In this document: one piece after another, positions 16,166 through 25,474 of the stretch | Position numbering within the stretch: position 1 is the first letter of the stretch | How the letters are laid out: every line of letters begins with the position of its first letter | Program-made: the position numbers and the translations under genes | The notes under the pieces: generated by a model | What the model was told of the DNA's origin: nothing | Databases searched by the model: none | The model's input: the letters and a program-made list of their open reading frames with translations, nothing else | Source of the DNA: Bacteroidota bacterium | Lineage (GTDB): Bacteria > Bacteroidota > Bacteroidia > Bacteroidales > JACABE01 | Direction of reading: 5' to 3' | NCBI GenBank assembly: GCA_026391675.1 | Contig: JAPLDQ010000020.1 | Coordinates: 86,208 to 150,207, forward strand | DNA length: 64,000 nt

Positions 16166-17437
16166 ATGCAGGCCAATATATTCAGAATTATCCTTTTAAT
16201 CTTTTCATTAATAATTTATAAAACATCCAGTGCGCAGTTAGATACCGTAAAATTACTGAAAACTATAATTGAAAAACATACCCTCTACAATAACTTATCC
16301 ATTGAATATATTAAAAATGGGGGCATACAGCATCCAAATGACTGGTATAAGAAGAAAGTTTATCTGGTGAAAGATAAAAAAACAGCAGCCATTACCCAAA
16401 TGAGGGTCGAAACTTCAATTTCTGATCTGAATAAAACAGCTACTATCATGATATTGAATGGCACGCAAAAATTATTTGTTAATCCTGCCAGCAAAAGAAG
16501 TGATCTCTATTCATTTAAATTATTGAAAGAAGATAAGCTGGATGATTTATATCAGAAGCTGGAAACCGAAAACCTTCCCGGATTTATGATAAGCGAGGGA
16601 AATACTGATGCTATGCTCAAGGAAATGATAAATTATATCAGGAATAGCGGAAATGTAAGTATAGCAAAACTTACGGATACTGCTATAAACGGAATGGATT
16701 GTTTTGGCATAAAAATTACCGATAATGATAAAAATAACGGCTATCTGGCCAATAAAGCCATCAATGAAGAAGAAAAATATGCTGATAAAACTATAGAATA
16801 TACCTATCTCAGAAAATCAGACAGCCTGATTATATTGAGGAAAACGGATTTTTTCTATTCGAATCCATATCAGGTCCGTTCACAGATTGAACAGGTAAAT
16901 TCGTATCAGATCAATAATAAAAAGAATGAAAATATTTTATTGTATGCTATTAATACTGATACGCTGAAATCTTATTTTCAAACGAATACACGTTTTAATG
17001 GAGCCGAAAACGAATGTGAATTAGCTGATTTTTCGCTGAGAAAACTGCCTTCCTTCGTTGAAAAAACTACAAGCAATACATCGCTTGACCTGAGCAAATT
17101 ACAGTCGAAACTGATATTGCTTGCTTTCTGGAATATCGATTGTGAAGATTGTATCATGCAAATGAATGCCTTAAGCCTGCAGTATGATGAATTAAAAGCA
17201 TCCGGACTTGAATTTATAGCCATAAATCCTTCCGATAAACTTTCTAACACAGTACAAACCTATTTATCCAAAAAATCATATAACTTTCCTGTAGTTTTCT
17301 CAGAAATCTTAGGTTATAAATACCTTAGCTCTGAAATGCCAGCTTATATTTTACTGGATAAAGACCTGAAAATTAAAAGGATATTTTTTCAGCTGAATCA
17401 GGAAATTGTTGATAAATTAAAGAAGGAATTGAAATAG
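16166..17437 (+). CDS. Exported thioredoxin-fold (TlpA/redoxin-like) protein
   Basis: The 423-residue protein has an N-terminal signal peptide (about residues 1-24, ending SSAQ). A long N-terminal domain of unknown fold (about 25-300) contains repeated surface-type strands reminiscent of LolA-like outer-membrane-lipoprotein carriers. A C-terminal redoxin domain (about 305-423) has the redox pair C326-E-D-C329 in FWNIDCEDC and the cis-Pro loop EMPAYILLD. It should act in the periplasm as a thiol oxidoreductase. The CEDC pair is unusual (CPxC is typical), so the redox potential may differ. Confidence 0.75.
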   Translation: MQANIFRIILLIFSLIIYKTSSAQLDTVKLLKTIIEKHTLYNNLSIEYIKNGGIQHPNDWYKKKVYLVKDKKTAAITQMRVETSISDLNKTATIMILNGTQKLFVNPASKRSDLYSFKLLKEDKLDDLYQKLETENLPGFMISEGNTDAMLKEMINYIRNSGNVSIAKLTDTAINGMDCFGIKITDNDKNNGYLANKAINEEEKYADKTIEYTYLRKSDSLIILRKTDFFYSNPYQVRSQIEQVNSYQINNKKNENILLYAINTDTLKSYFQTNTRFNGAENECELADFSLRKLPSFVEKTTSNTSLDLSKLQSKLILLAFWNIDCEDCIMQMNALSLQYDELKASGLEFIAINPSDKLSNTVQTYLSKKSYNFPVVFSEILGYKYLSSEMPAYILLDKDLKIKRIFFQLNQEIVDKLKKELK

Positions 17438-17567
17438 AATTGGTTATTAAATTATTAACTATTGTGGAAGTTGCATTGTCATTTAGTGAGTCAGCGAATA
17501 ATCTACAGAAAACCCTCTAAGGGTTATATGAAAAAGATGATAATTTTAATGTCTTAACTTATATTTT

Positions 17568-17648
17568 ATGAAACGAATCAAATTAATGACCATCTTGCTT
17601 ATATCATTGCATTATACTCATAACTTCTTACAAATTAATGTTTTTTAG
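17568..17648 (+). pseudogene. 26-codon signal-peptide-like remnant
   Basis: ATG 17568 opens a short frame reading MKRIKLMTILLISLHYTHNF and stopping at 17648. The Lys-Arg start followed by a hydrophobic run is like a Sec signal peptide, but no mature protein follows. It may be the stump of a lost exported protein, or chance. It lies between convergent genes. Confidence 0.2.
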
Positions 17649-17672
17649 TAGTATTTGTATTAATATTAAACG

Positions 17673-18893
17673 TTATTTCTTTATAAATTTACTTATCATA
17701 GTATTCTTGTCATTCATTATTTTAACAACGTATACACCTGTTGCAAACTGTTCAATATTAATGTCTGTCTTTGATTGCTCTATGTTTTGCTGTAATATTA
17801 ACTGCCCTTGTATATCGAAAATTGAAACAATTGTATTTTTAATCTTTTTAAGTTGCTGTAAATTAATGCAAAGATTAGTACTTGCAGGATTAGGCGAAAT
17901 TGTAAAGTTAGCAGGAGCATTTGTTTCAGAGATAGCTGTTAATTCAGATAACGGGCGTTTCCAAATTCCTGCACTAATGGTAACACCATTCCAATCTGCG
18001 GGATGACATGCTCCTGCAAAAACATTCATCCCGCTAAAAGCAAAGCTGGTAATAACAGCATTCATCATACCTGTATCAATTTTAGTCCAGTTTGAACCAT
18101 TATTGGTTGATAAATATATTTCGCAACCATAAATAACATTATATGTGCTTACGAAAATATCAGTACCGTTTATTGCAATAGAAATTATTGGATAGCCAAC
18201 AGGCAATCCATTATTAATAGTTATCCAGTTTGCCCCGTTATTTGTTGATAAAAATATTCCATTTGGCCCACCGGCATAAATATTTGATCCACTCGCGTTA
18301 AGAGAATAAATTTGAATATTCGGTAATCCATTATTTGCAGAAGTCCAACTTGTACCGTTATTGCCTGATATAAAAATACCACTTTCAGTTCCTGCAATAA
18401 TATTTGTTCCAGATATAGATAAATCAGAAACAAAGGTATTCGTTAATCCGTTATTTACTGCAGACCAGGTTGTTCCATTATTTGATGATAAAAAAACTCC
18501 GTTTCCATAAGATGCTGCAAAAATATTTGTTCCCATAACCGCGATTGAAGTTACAAAAGCATTTGCCGGTATTCCTGTGTTTATTGCTGTCCAGGTTATT
18601 CCGTTATTGGTAGATAAAAAAATACCACTGCTGTCAGTACCGGCAAAGATATTCGATCCACTAATAGCCAGGGAACCAACCGTAGTATTTGATGATCCAA
18701 TATTTACTTTTGTCCATGTTGAACCACTATTATTTGACAAAAAAACTCCGTTATGTGATCCGGCATAAATATTTGTTCCGCTTGCTGCCATTACATTTAC
18801 TACTGAATTATTAGTTGCACTTGTAAGTTGCCATTGTGCATTAACCTCATTAAATGAATATAACACAAAAATTAAGATGTAAAATCTTTTCAT
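17673..18893 (-). CDS. Secreted Asp-box (BNR-like) propeller protein with T9SS sorting domain
   Basis: The 406-residue protein has a signal peptide (about 1-19, ending VNAQ). Repeats of about 40-45 residues follow, each with a strand pair GTNIYAG/NIFAGT and an Asp-box-like turn (for example STNNGITW, SSNNGTTW, SGNNGTSW, STNNGANW). About six such turns are visible, so a beta-propeller is likely. The C-terminal about 75 residues are a T9SS type A domain (FTISPNPASTNLCINL ... GQLILQQ ... TGVYVVKIMNDKN ... KFIKK). No sialidase catalytic residues are seen, so a binding or scaffold role is more likely than hydrolysis. Confidence 0.82.
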   Translation of the reverse strand: MKRFYILIFVLYSFNEVNAQWQLTSATNNSVVNVMAASGTNIYAGSHNGVFLSNNSGSTWTKVNIGSSNTTVGSLAISGSNIFAGTDSSGIFLSTNNGITWTAINTGIPANAFVTSIAVMGTNIFAASYGNGVFLSSNNGTTWSAVNNGLTNTFVSDLSISGTNIIAGTESGIFISGNNGTSWTSANNGLPNIQIYSLNASGSNIYAGGPNGIFLSTNNGANWITINNGLPVGYPIISIAINGTDIFVSTYNVIYGCEIYLSTNNGSNWTKIDTGMMNAVITSFAFSGMNVFAGACHPADWNGVTISAGIWKRPLSELTAISETNAPANFTISPNPASTNLCINLQQLKKIKNTIVSIFDIQGQLILQQNIEQSKTDINIEQFATGVYVVKIMNDKNTMISKFIKK

Positions 18894-18938
18894 AGTTTAA
18901 CGTTATAAAATTCTGGATCAATGTTTTATTATCAAAAG

Positions 18939-18946
18939 CAAAGATA
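18939..18946 (-). promoter_or_regulatory. Candidate -7 element (TATCTTTG) for the Asp-box protein gene
   Basis: CAAAGATA on the plus strand, 46 bp upstream of the minus-strand ATG at 18893. Confidence 0.45.
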
Positions 18947-19071
18947 AGTCAAACAAGTCTTAACAGTTAGATATTTTTAAGAAATAAGTAAACATTTGAA
19001 TCATTTTTATATAAATAAAAATTGTTTCAAGGAATTTATGCAAAAATGGTCAAAGTAAATTAGAAATGAAC

Positions 19072-19092
19072 AACTTATAACTTATAACTCAT
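19072..19092. repeat. 7-bp-period repeat (AACTTAT)
   Basis: Three units AACTTAT, AACTTAT, AACTCAT overlap the end of rpe. They belong to the dispersed heptamer family described in the findings. Confidence 0.7.
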
Positions 19093-19728
19093 ACTTCTGA
19101 TCGCTTCGATTGGATTATTGGAGCTGAATACTGAATTGCCTGCTACCAATACATCAGCACCGGTCTGATACAATTCTGCTGCATTGTTTACATCCACGCC
19201 ACCATCTACTTCAATGAGGCATTTAGGACTGTATTTTTCTGTCATTTCCTTAAGCTGACTAATCTTGCGGTAGGTATTTTCGATAAATTTCTGTCCGCCA
19301 AAGCCTGGATTTACTGACATTAATAATACCAGATCAACATCCATGATAATATTTTCAAGTAAATTTACATTGGTATGGGGATTCAATACCACACCGGCCA
19401 TTATACCCAGCTTTTTAATAGCAGAAATTGAACGGTTCAAGTGTGTACAGGCTTCGTAATGTATTGTAAGTATATCTGCACCGGCATCTTTAAAAACCTG
19501 ATAATAACGATCTGGATCAACTATCATCAAATGAACATCCAGGGGTTTTTTTGCCAGTTTTTTTATATGCTTGATAACCGGAGGTCCAAAGGATATATTG
19601 GGTACAAAAACACCATCCATAACATCTATATGAAACCAGCCGGCCTGGCTTTGATTAAGCATTTCAATGTCTTTTTCCAGACAGGCAAAATTGGCTGATA
19701 AGAGGGAAGGAGCTACAAATTTGTTCAT
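19075..19728 (-). CDS. rpe: Ribulose-phosphate 3-epimerase
   Basis: This enzyme interconverts ribulose-5-P and xylulose-5-P in the pentose phosphate pathway. The 217-residue TIM barrel is complete: APSLLSANF at the N-terminus, FHIDVMDGVFVPN (metal-binding His and catalytic Asp), DVHLMI, LMSVNPGFGGQ and IEVDGGV with the second catalytic Asp. Phosphate-binding VAGNSVF is near the C-terminus. The last codons run into a heptamer repeat, so the final few residues (MSYKL) come from repeat DNA. Confidence 0.96.
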   Translation of the reverse strand: MNKFVAPSLLSANFACLEKDIEMLNQSQAGWFHIDVMDGVFVPNISFGPPVIKHIKKLAKKPLDVHLMIVDPDRYYQVFKDAGADILTIHYEACTHLNRSISAIKKLGIMAGVVLNPHTNVNLLENIIMDVDLVLLMSVNPGFGGQKFIENTYRKISQLKEMTEKYSPKCLIEVDGGVDVNNAAELYQTGADVLVAGNSVFSSNNPIEAIRSMSYKL

Positions 19729-19778
19729 AAGAATAATTTCAATTTGTTAAAATCAGGAATATTTAAATAATTGTATTG

Positions 19779-19786
19779 CAAAATTA
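19779..19786 (-). promoter_or_regulatory. Candidate -7 element (TAATTTTG) for rpe
   Basis: CAAAATTA on the plus strand, 51 bp upstream of the rpe ATG; no clear -33 box. Confidence 0.45.
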
Positions 19787-19839
19787 ACATTATTAAGTTT
19801 TACTACAGCTAAAAAACACTGGAAATTGAAAAAAAACTA

Positions 19840-19847
19840 TATATTTG
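19840..19847 (+). promoter_or_regulatory. Candidate -7 element (TATATTTG) for lemA
   Basis: An exact TAnnTTTG match 16 bp before the ATG of lemA. Confidence 0.55.
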
Positions 19848-19863
19848 CTTAAAATTAAACTTT

Positions 19864-20430
19864 ATGGATACTTTTATTTATGTGATTATTTCAGTCTTTT
19901 TAATTATTTTAATAGCTATTGTGAGTCTTTACAACAATTTAATTTCAAAACAAAATGAAATTAAAAATGCCTTTGGCACAATAGATGCCATGCTAAAGAA
20001 ACGTTACGATTTGATACCCAATCTGGTTGAAACAGTTAAAGCCTATATGAGCCACGAAGAGCATATTTTTCTGGAGGTTACCAGATTACGAAGCCAGATG
20101 AATGAACAGAAATCCAATACTGAAAAACTGGAAACGGATAAAAAAATATCAAAAAATATAAACGGATTATTGATGGCTGTTGAAAACTATCCTTCATTAA
20201 AAGCCAGTCAGAATTTTATTCTTTTACAGGATTCCTGGAATGAATCTGAAGAACAAATTGCAGCATCCCGTAGATTTTATAATTCAGCTGTTACTGATTA
20301 TAATATTGCTATTCAGTCATTCCCTTCAAATATCATAGCCAACTATTTAAAATTAACAGCAGAAAATGTAATCAGTATTTCTGAAGAAGAACGCAAGAAC
20401 ATAGATGCCAAAAAGCTCTTTAATAATTAG
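19864..20430 (+). CDS. lemA: LemA family membrane protein
   Basis: The 188-residue protein has one N-terminal membrane helix (about 4-22) followed by long amphipathic helices. The hallmarks are LYNNLISKQNEIKNAFGTID, MLKKRYDLIPNLVETVKAYM and SRRFYNSAVTDYN, with the LemA helical-bundle signature throughout. The molecular role of the family is not settled. It is followed 100 bp later by a DUF3137 gene, a pairing seen widely in bacteria. Confidence 0.93.
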   Translation: MDTFIYVIISVFLIILIAIVSLYNNLISKQNEIKNAFGTIDAMLKKRYDLIPNLVETVKAYMSHEEHIFLEVTRLRSQMNEQKSNTEKLETDKKISKNINGLLMAVENYPSLKASQNFILLQDSWNESEEQIAASRRFYNSAVTDYNIAIQSFPSNIIANYLKLTAENVISISEEERKNIDAKKLFNN

Positions 20431-20530
20431 TTTTTTTTGATGAAATAGCCATAAGGTTTATATTTATACAAAAAGAGAATGTAATAATGGCGTATTCCAT
20501 GTGACCATTTAATAATAAAATTAATAACAC

Positions 20531-21481
20531 ATGAAAACCAAAGAAGAAATCAAAACTTATTTTGATAATGAATTATTGGCTGATTTAAAAAGTTTTGATG
20601 TTAGAAAAAAGAAAGCTAAAAGCAGTGCTTTAATTTTTAGAATACTAAGTAATATCGGGCTTTTATGTTTAATATTCTGCTATTATTATCCACCTGTTTT
20701 TGTTATTATTGCTTTTTGTTCTCTGGGAATTTATATTTATTTCCATTTAAAGGCCAATGTAATTGTTACTTCTGAAAATATCAGGATTTATACTGAATAC
20801 AAAGGTAGAATTGTAACTGATGTTTTGAACGAAATATTTGATAATGTAAATTATATTCCTTACCAACATATATCACTCACTGCCATTAAGGAAAGTGATA
20901 TTTTTGGTGAATTCTTTAACTTTGATGAAGGCGAAGATTATTTTAAATGTGAAATAAAAGATGTGATTTTTCAGTTTTCTGAAATTTCCCTTTCCGGTGA
21001 TGTCTCCGTTTTACTTCCTGATTATTATAAGGGAATATTTGCTTTAACAGAATTTAATAAGAAATTTAATACCCAAACTTTAATAATACCCAAAAGTCAT
21101 ATTACTTTTTATAAGAATAAATATCAGCGAATTGCCGGATTAAGAAAAGGTTTTGCAAAAATTAAACTGGAAGATCCTGTTTTTAATAATGAATTCATAG
21201 TTTATGGTGAAGACCAGGTTGAATCACGCTATTTACTTACTACTTCTATGATGGAAAATATGCTGAAATTCAAAAATTCTATCAATTCCAGAATTGTATT
21301 TTCTTTTGCTGAAAACAGGTTGAATTTGTTTATTATTAATACAAAAAATTTATTTGAACCTCCCAAAAGGAAATCCTTTACCGATTTTGAACACTTTTAT
21401 AAAAACATCAGTTATTTTATTCAATTTGCCAGCATTGTTGAAGAATTAAAGTTAAATATTAATATCTGGGGGAAGCACTGA
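20531..21481 (+). CDS. DUF3137 domain protein
   Basis: The 316-residue protein has a basic N-terminal helix (about 1-30), two adjacent membrane helices (about 34-72) and a cytoplasmic beta-rich domain. The domain has the DUF3137 pattern: YIPYQHISLTAIKESDIFG, EDYFKCEIKDVIFQFSEI, FKGIF-like YYKGIFALTEFNKKF and YLLTTSMMENMLKFK. The function is unknown. Its constant association with LemA suggests that both act together at the inner membrane. Confidence 0.85.
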   Translation: MKTKEEIKTYFDNELLADLKSFDVRKKKAKSSALIFRILSNIGLLCLIFCYYYPPVFVIIAFCSLGIYIYFHLKANVIVTSENIRIYTEYKGRIVTDVLNEIFDNVNYIPYQHISLTAIKESDIFGEFFNFDEGEDYFKCEIKDVIFQFSEISLSGDVSVLLPDYYKGIFALTEFNKKFNTQTLIIPKSHITFYKNKYQRIAGLRKGFAKIKLEDPVFNNEFIVYGEDQVESRYLLTTSMMENMLKFKNSINSRIVFSFAENRLNLFIINTKNLFEPPKRKSFTDFEHFYKNISYFIQFASIVEELKLNINIWGKH

Positions 21482-21503
21482 TTTAGCGATAACTTTACCA
21501 CTT

Positions 21504-21522
21504 AGGCACTAAGAACGCTAAG
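21504..21522. repeat. Dispersed repeat copy (AGGCACTAAG type)
   Basis: AGGCACTAAGAACGCTAAG here and a related 19-bp copy at 63688-63706 agree at 16 of 19 positions. It lies just after the DUF3137 stop codon. Confidence 0.6.
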
Positions 21523-21600
21523 TTGCACTAAGGATTTTGTGATTTGTGAAGGCTGATGTGATTTCGACTCCGCTCAATCACCCAAAAGCTGGCCAGTTTT

Positions 21601-21656
21601 CGCTTATCGCTTATCGCTTATCGCTTATCGCTTTACACTTATAACTCATAACTAGT
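21601..21656. repeat. 7-bp tandem repeat (CGCTTAT)n grading into AACTCAT
   Basis: Four perfect CGCTTAT units (21601-21628), then CGCTTTA, CACTTAT, AACTCAT and AACTAGT in the same 7-bp register. The array runs into the 3' end of the M49 peptidase gene, whose stop codon lies in the last unit. Confidence 0.9.
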
Positions 21657-23703
21657 TATCAACGCCCAAAAATGAGTATTTCTTACCGTATTCCATCATC
21701 TGTTTGGTATAATCAGCAGGATATTCAACTTTAACATCCACAATTTTGCCATCTTTCAATACAGGAATAAAATCAGGATTCATAAAACCACCATAAGGAG
21801 CCAGGTTTAATTTAGCATAGCGTTCCTTTACTTCTTTGTGCAGGGCGGCATCTATTTTAACTCCATAGTTTTCGACCAGCAATTTGCCGGCATTATAATC
21901 GCCTTCTGATTTTATGCGTTGTACTTCGGCCAGCAGTCTGCCGAACAAATTCCTCAGTTTAGCAAAATCATTGATTCTGATATAGGTTTTGTTGTCCTTC
22001 TTAAATTTTTCAATTACATTTTCTTTTTTGCCCTGTTCGTAACACCAGGCTGCAATGAGCTGACGGTTGCGCATGTGTGCCTGTTCAATATTCTTTCCCA
22101 GATCGATGCGGCACAACTGTGTCATTAAGCCATTTCGGATGTAATTGTTATATTCTGTTTTGGCAACATCCATCGAATTGAAGAGTTTAAGGTCTATCAT
22201 TTTCTGATCCATCATATAATACAGGGCAAACAGATCAGCACGGGCTTCTTCCAACGAAGAAGCATAGCTTTTTAATGCATCGGGATTGGTATTTGCCAGT
22301 AATTGACCTGAACCATGGCCCAGACATTCATGCAAGTCGGTATGCAGATTGCCTGAAAGCGTTCCGTATTTCTTATTCATTTCAATTTCTTCAGGAGAAG
22401 TGGCAAATTCTTCCATAAAACCATTGCCGATGGCTGCCTGATCGTAAGCATAGGTAATGTTTTCCATGGTTACAGACTTACTGCCATGCTCCTTGCGTAT
22501 CCAGTCGGCATTGGGTAAATTGATACCTATAGGTGTAGATGGATAGCAATCACCACCGAGCTGAGCCACAGTAATAACTTTGGCACTTACACCCTTAACT
22601 TCTTTTTTCTTAAAGCGTGGATCAACGGGAGAATGATCTTCGAACCATTGTGCAGCAGCACTGATGGCCTGTGCTCTTTTGGTGGCTTCGATATCCTTAA
22701 AGTTAACTACTGACTCCCAGGTTGCTTTCAGCCCCAGCGGATCTTCATAAACTTCAATAAAACCATTAACAAAATCTATATGCGATTCCATATCGCTTAC
22801 CCAGGAAACATTATAGGCATCCCAATCTTTAAGATTTCCACTCTTGTAAAACATTATCAGTAAATTGATAGTTTCTTTTTGTTTATCATTTTCGGCAACA
22901 TGATATGCTTTTTCTAGCCATAACAGTATCTGTTCAATGGCATTGGAATACAAACCGCCAACTTTATAGATTTTTTCGTGTAATTTCCCGTTTTCTTTTA
23001 CAAGTTTTGAGTTTAAACCGTAAGATATAGGTTCCATATCTTCAGGATTCTTCATTTTATTGTAGAAGTCTTCTGCTTCTTTTTCAGTAACTCCATTATA
23101 AAAATTGCTGGCAGAGTTTTGTATCAGGTCTTTTGTTGCATCCTGACTGACTTTTTTAGGATATAAATTCGGGTCAAAAAGGATAGGGGTGAGCATAGCC
23201 GTTAATTGAGCAATAGTTTCCCCTTTGTGTAAAGGGAATTTTGATGCATCTGAATTATTAATCAATTCAGCGAAATAAGCAGAAGTAAATTCAGGAATAA
23301 ATTTTTCGGAAGAATAATGATGATGAATTCCATTGGAAAACCAAACCCTTTTGGTGTATACCATGAAATTTTTAAAGTCTTCAGAATTCTTATCGCCTTT
23401 ATATGATTCTACAATAGCTTCGAGGGTTTTACGTATCAGGAGGTTGTATTTAAAGTTCTGGTCCCATAAGATATCGCGGCCGCATTTGGCTGCCTCACTG
23501 AGGTAATAAACCAGTTCTTTTTGTTTTAAACTTAACGAATCCCAATCTGTAACCTGAAAACGCATAATTTTTAAGTCGGCAAACTGATCCACCTTGTAAT
23601 TAAAACTATCTTTTACTTCAACATTTTCTTTAACGCTCATTTTGCAGGAATTAAGTATTGTCGCACAAATTATTAATACCAAAATTTTATTATTTAGAAT
23701 CAT
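21652..23703 (-). CDS. M49 dipeptidyl-peptidase III-type lipoprotein
   Basis: The 683-residue protein starts with a short hydrophobic helix and lipobox ILNSC (Cys about 20), so it is membrane-anchored and extracytoplasmic. The M49 zinc motif HECLGH is at H458-E459-H463, with the third ligand in EEARADLFALYY downstream. The Bacteroidetes form of this family has been shown to have HECLGH and to act on dipeptides from peptide N-termini. It is a single gene, divergent from pruA, with a good promoter of its own. It probably takes part in peptide scavenging. Confidence 0.92.
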   Translation of the reverse strand: MILNNKILVLIICATILNSCKMSVKENVEVKDSFNYKVDQFADLKIMRFQVTDWDSLSLKQKELVYYLSEAAKCGRDILWDQNFKYNLLIRKTLEAIVESYKGDKNSEDFKNFMVYTKRVWFSNGIHHHYSSEKFIPEFTSAYFAELINNSDASKFPLHKGETIAQLTAMLTPILFDPNLYPKKVSQDATKDLIQNSASNFYNGVTEKEAEDFYNKMKNPEDMEPISYGLNSKLVKENGKLHEKIYKVGGLYSNAIEQILLWLEKAYHVAENDKQKETINLLIMFYKSGNLKDWDAYNVSWVSDMESHIDFVNGFIEVYEDPLGLKATWESVVNFKDIEATKRAQAISAAAQWFEDHSPVDPRFKKKEVKGVSAKVITVAQLGGDCYPSTPIGINLPNADWIRKEHGSKSVTMENITYAYDQAAIGNGFMEEFATSPEEIEMNKKYGTLSGNLHTDLHECLGHGSGQLLANTNPDALKSYASSLEEARADLFALYYMMDQKMIDLKLFNSMDVAKTEYNNYIRNGLMTQLCRIDLGKNIEQAHMRNRQLIAAWCYEQGKKENVIEKFKKDNKTYIRINDFAKLRNLFGRLLAEVQRIKSEGDYNAGKLLVENYGVKIDAALHKEVKERYAKLNLAPYGGFMNPDFIPVLKDGKIVDVKVEYPADYTKQMMEYGKKYSFLGVDN

Positions 23704-23729
23704 TCTGATTAAATTTATGGTTTTCGAAA

Positions 23730-23762
23730 CAAAAGTAAATATTTTTATGTTAATCTGTCAAA
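23730..23762 (-). promoter_or_regulatory. Promoter of the M49 peptidase gene
   Basis: On the minus strand TTTG (23762-23759) is followed after 21 bp by TACTTTTG (23737-23730), a full match to TTTG-N19/21-TAnnTTTG. It is 26 bp upstream of the ATG. Confidence 0.8.
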
Positions 23763-23767
23763 TTTTA

Positions 23768-23775
23768 TAATTTTG
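23768..23775 (+). promoter_or_regulatory. Candidate -7 element (TAATTTTG) for pruA
   Basis: An exact TAnnTTTG match 53 bp before the pruA ATG. It is back to back with the M49 promoter, only 5 bp from its -33 box. Confidence 0.55.
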
Positions 23776-23828
23776 CTACGAATTGTAAAAATGTGCAATT
23801 CGTTTAATTTAACATTATTTTTATCTCT

Positions 23829-25457
23829 ATGAACAATTCGATTTATAATTTCAGAGAACCAGTTAATGAACCTATTTTAGATTATTTACAGGGTAGTGAA
23901 GAACGCCGACTCCTTATGAAGGAGATTGAATGGCAAAAAAATGAACAGATTGAAATTCCTTTAATTATTGATGGTAAAGAAATTAAAACCGGAAAACTAG
24001 GTAAGGTAGTAATGCCACATAATCATAAGCATGTATTGGCAACTTATCATCAGGCAACTGAAAAGGAAGTGAATATGGCAATTGAAGCAGCTTTGAAAGC
24101 CAGGGAAGCATGGATGAATATGGCCTGGGAAGAACGTGCTTCTATCATGTTAAAAGCTGCTGAGTTGATTTCGAAAAAATATCGTTATGTTTTAAATGCA
24201 GCGACCATGTTGGGCCAAAGTAAGAATATATTTCAGGCTGAAATTGATGCTGCCTGTGAAATGATAGATTTTTTAAGATTTAATGTTTATTTTGCTTCAT
24301 TGATTTATAAAGAGCAACCTTTATCAGAAAGTCATAACCTTAACAGGATAGAATACAGACCGCTGGAAGGCTTTGTTTATACTATTACACCCTTTAATTT
24401 TACTGCTATTGCAGGTAACCTGAATACTTCTGTTGCCCTAATGGGTAATACCACAGTATGGAAACCGGCCACAACTTCCTTACTTTCCAATTATTATCTG
24501 ATGAAGATATTTGAAGAAGCCGGTATGCCTGCAGGAGTAATAAATTTTGTTCCGGGTTCAGGTGCATTAATCAGTAATGTTGTATTATATCATAAAGAAC
24601 TTGCCGGTATACATTTTACAGGTTCAAACAATACCTTTAATCATTTGTGGAAACAGGTTGCAAATAATCTTCCAAATTACAGATCCTATCCAAAACTTAT
24701 AGGTGAAACCGGCGGTAAAGATTTTATTTTTGCCCACAGTTCAGCCCGACAATTGGAACTGGCTACTGCCATTATCAGAGGTGCCTATGAATATCAGGGC
24801 CAGAAATGTTCGGCTGCATCAAGGGCCTATATTCCTGTATCCATCTGGAATAATATACAATCATTGTTATTAAACATGATTTCAAGAGTTAAAATGGGGG
24901 ATGTTGTCGATCCTGAAAATTTTGTAAATGCGGTTATAGATAAGAATTCTTTCGATAATATTATGTCGTATATCGAAAGGGCAAAGAATTCACCTGAGGC
25001 TGAAATTATAGCCGGTGGAAAAGGAGATGCTTCTTTAGGTTATTTTGTAGAACCTACTATCATTGTTACTTCCAATCCACATTTTTTAACCATGGAAGAA
25101 GAAATTTTCGGACCGGTTATGACAATATTTCTTTACGAAGACGATAAATTTGATGAAACATTGAAAATTTGTGATGAAACTTCACCCTATGCATTAACAG
25201 GTTCTATCTTTAGTCATGATAAATATGCATTGATTACAGCATGCAGGGCATTGCGCTATGCTGCGGGTAATTTCTATTATAATGATAAACCATCCGGTGC
25301 TGTTGTTGGTCAGCAACCATTTGGCGGAGCCAGAGCTTCTGGTACCAATGATAAAGCAGGCAGCCAATTGAATTTGTTGCGTTGGGTCAGTCCGCGAACG
25401 GTTAAAGAAACCCTGATTCCTGCTACAGATTTCCTCTATCCATACATGACTAAATAA
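23829..25457 (+). CDS. pruA: L-glutamate gamma-semialdehyde (1-pyrroline-5-carboxylate) dehydrogenase
   Basis: This enzyme oxidises glutamate semialdehyde to glutamate with NAD in proline breakdown. The 542-residue length and the N-terminal extension FREPVNEP...YLQGSEER are those of the class 2 (eukaryote-like) P5CDH. Motifs: ITPFNFTAIAGNL, WKPATTSLLSNY, FTGSNNTF (NAD loop), ETGGKDFIF (catalytic Glu) and GQKCSAASR (catalytic Cys). The C-terminal QPFGGARASGTNDKAG is diagnostic. No proline dehydrogenase is next to it. It is followed after 17 bp by an ALDH7 gene, forming a two-gene operon. Confidence 0.95.
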   Translation: MNNSIYNFREPVNEPILDYLQGSEERRLLMKEIEWQKNEQIEIPLIIDGKEIKTGKLGKVVMPHNHKHVLATYHQATEKEVNMAIEAALKAREAWMNMAWEERASIMLKAAELISKKYRYVLNAATMLGQSKNIFQAEIDAACEMIDFLRFNVYFASLIYKEQPLSESHNLNRIEYRPLEGFVYTITPFNFTAIAGNLNTSVALMGNTTVWKPATTSLLSNYYLMKIFEEAGMPAGVINFVPGSGALISNVVLYHKELAGIHFTGSNNTFNHLWKQVANNLPNYRSYPKLIGETGGKDFIFAHSSARQLELATAIIRGAYEYQGQKCSAASRAYIPVSIWNNIQSLLLNMISRVKMGDVVDPENFVNAVIDKNSFDNIMSYIERAKNSPEAEIIAGGKGDASLGYFVEPTIIVTSNPHFLTMEEEIFGPVMTIFLYEDDKFDETLKICDETSPYALTGSIFSHDKYALITACRALRYAAGNFYYNDKPSGAVVGQQPFGGARASGTNDKAGSQLNLLRWVSPRTVKETLIPATDFLYPYMTK

Positions 25458-25474
25458 TCAATAAAAAATATAAA

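Noticed and set aside
17638..18006. 122-codon plus-strand frame
   Set aside because: Antisense shadow of the C-terminal T9SS domain of the Asp-box protein.
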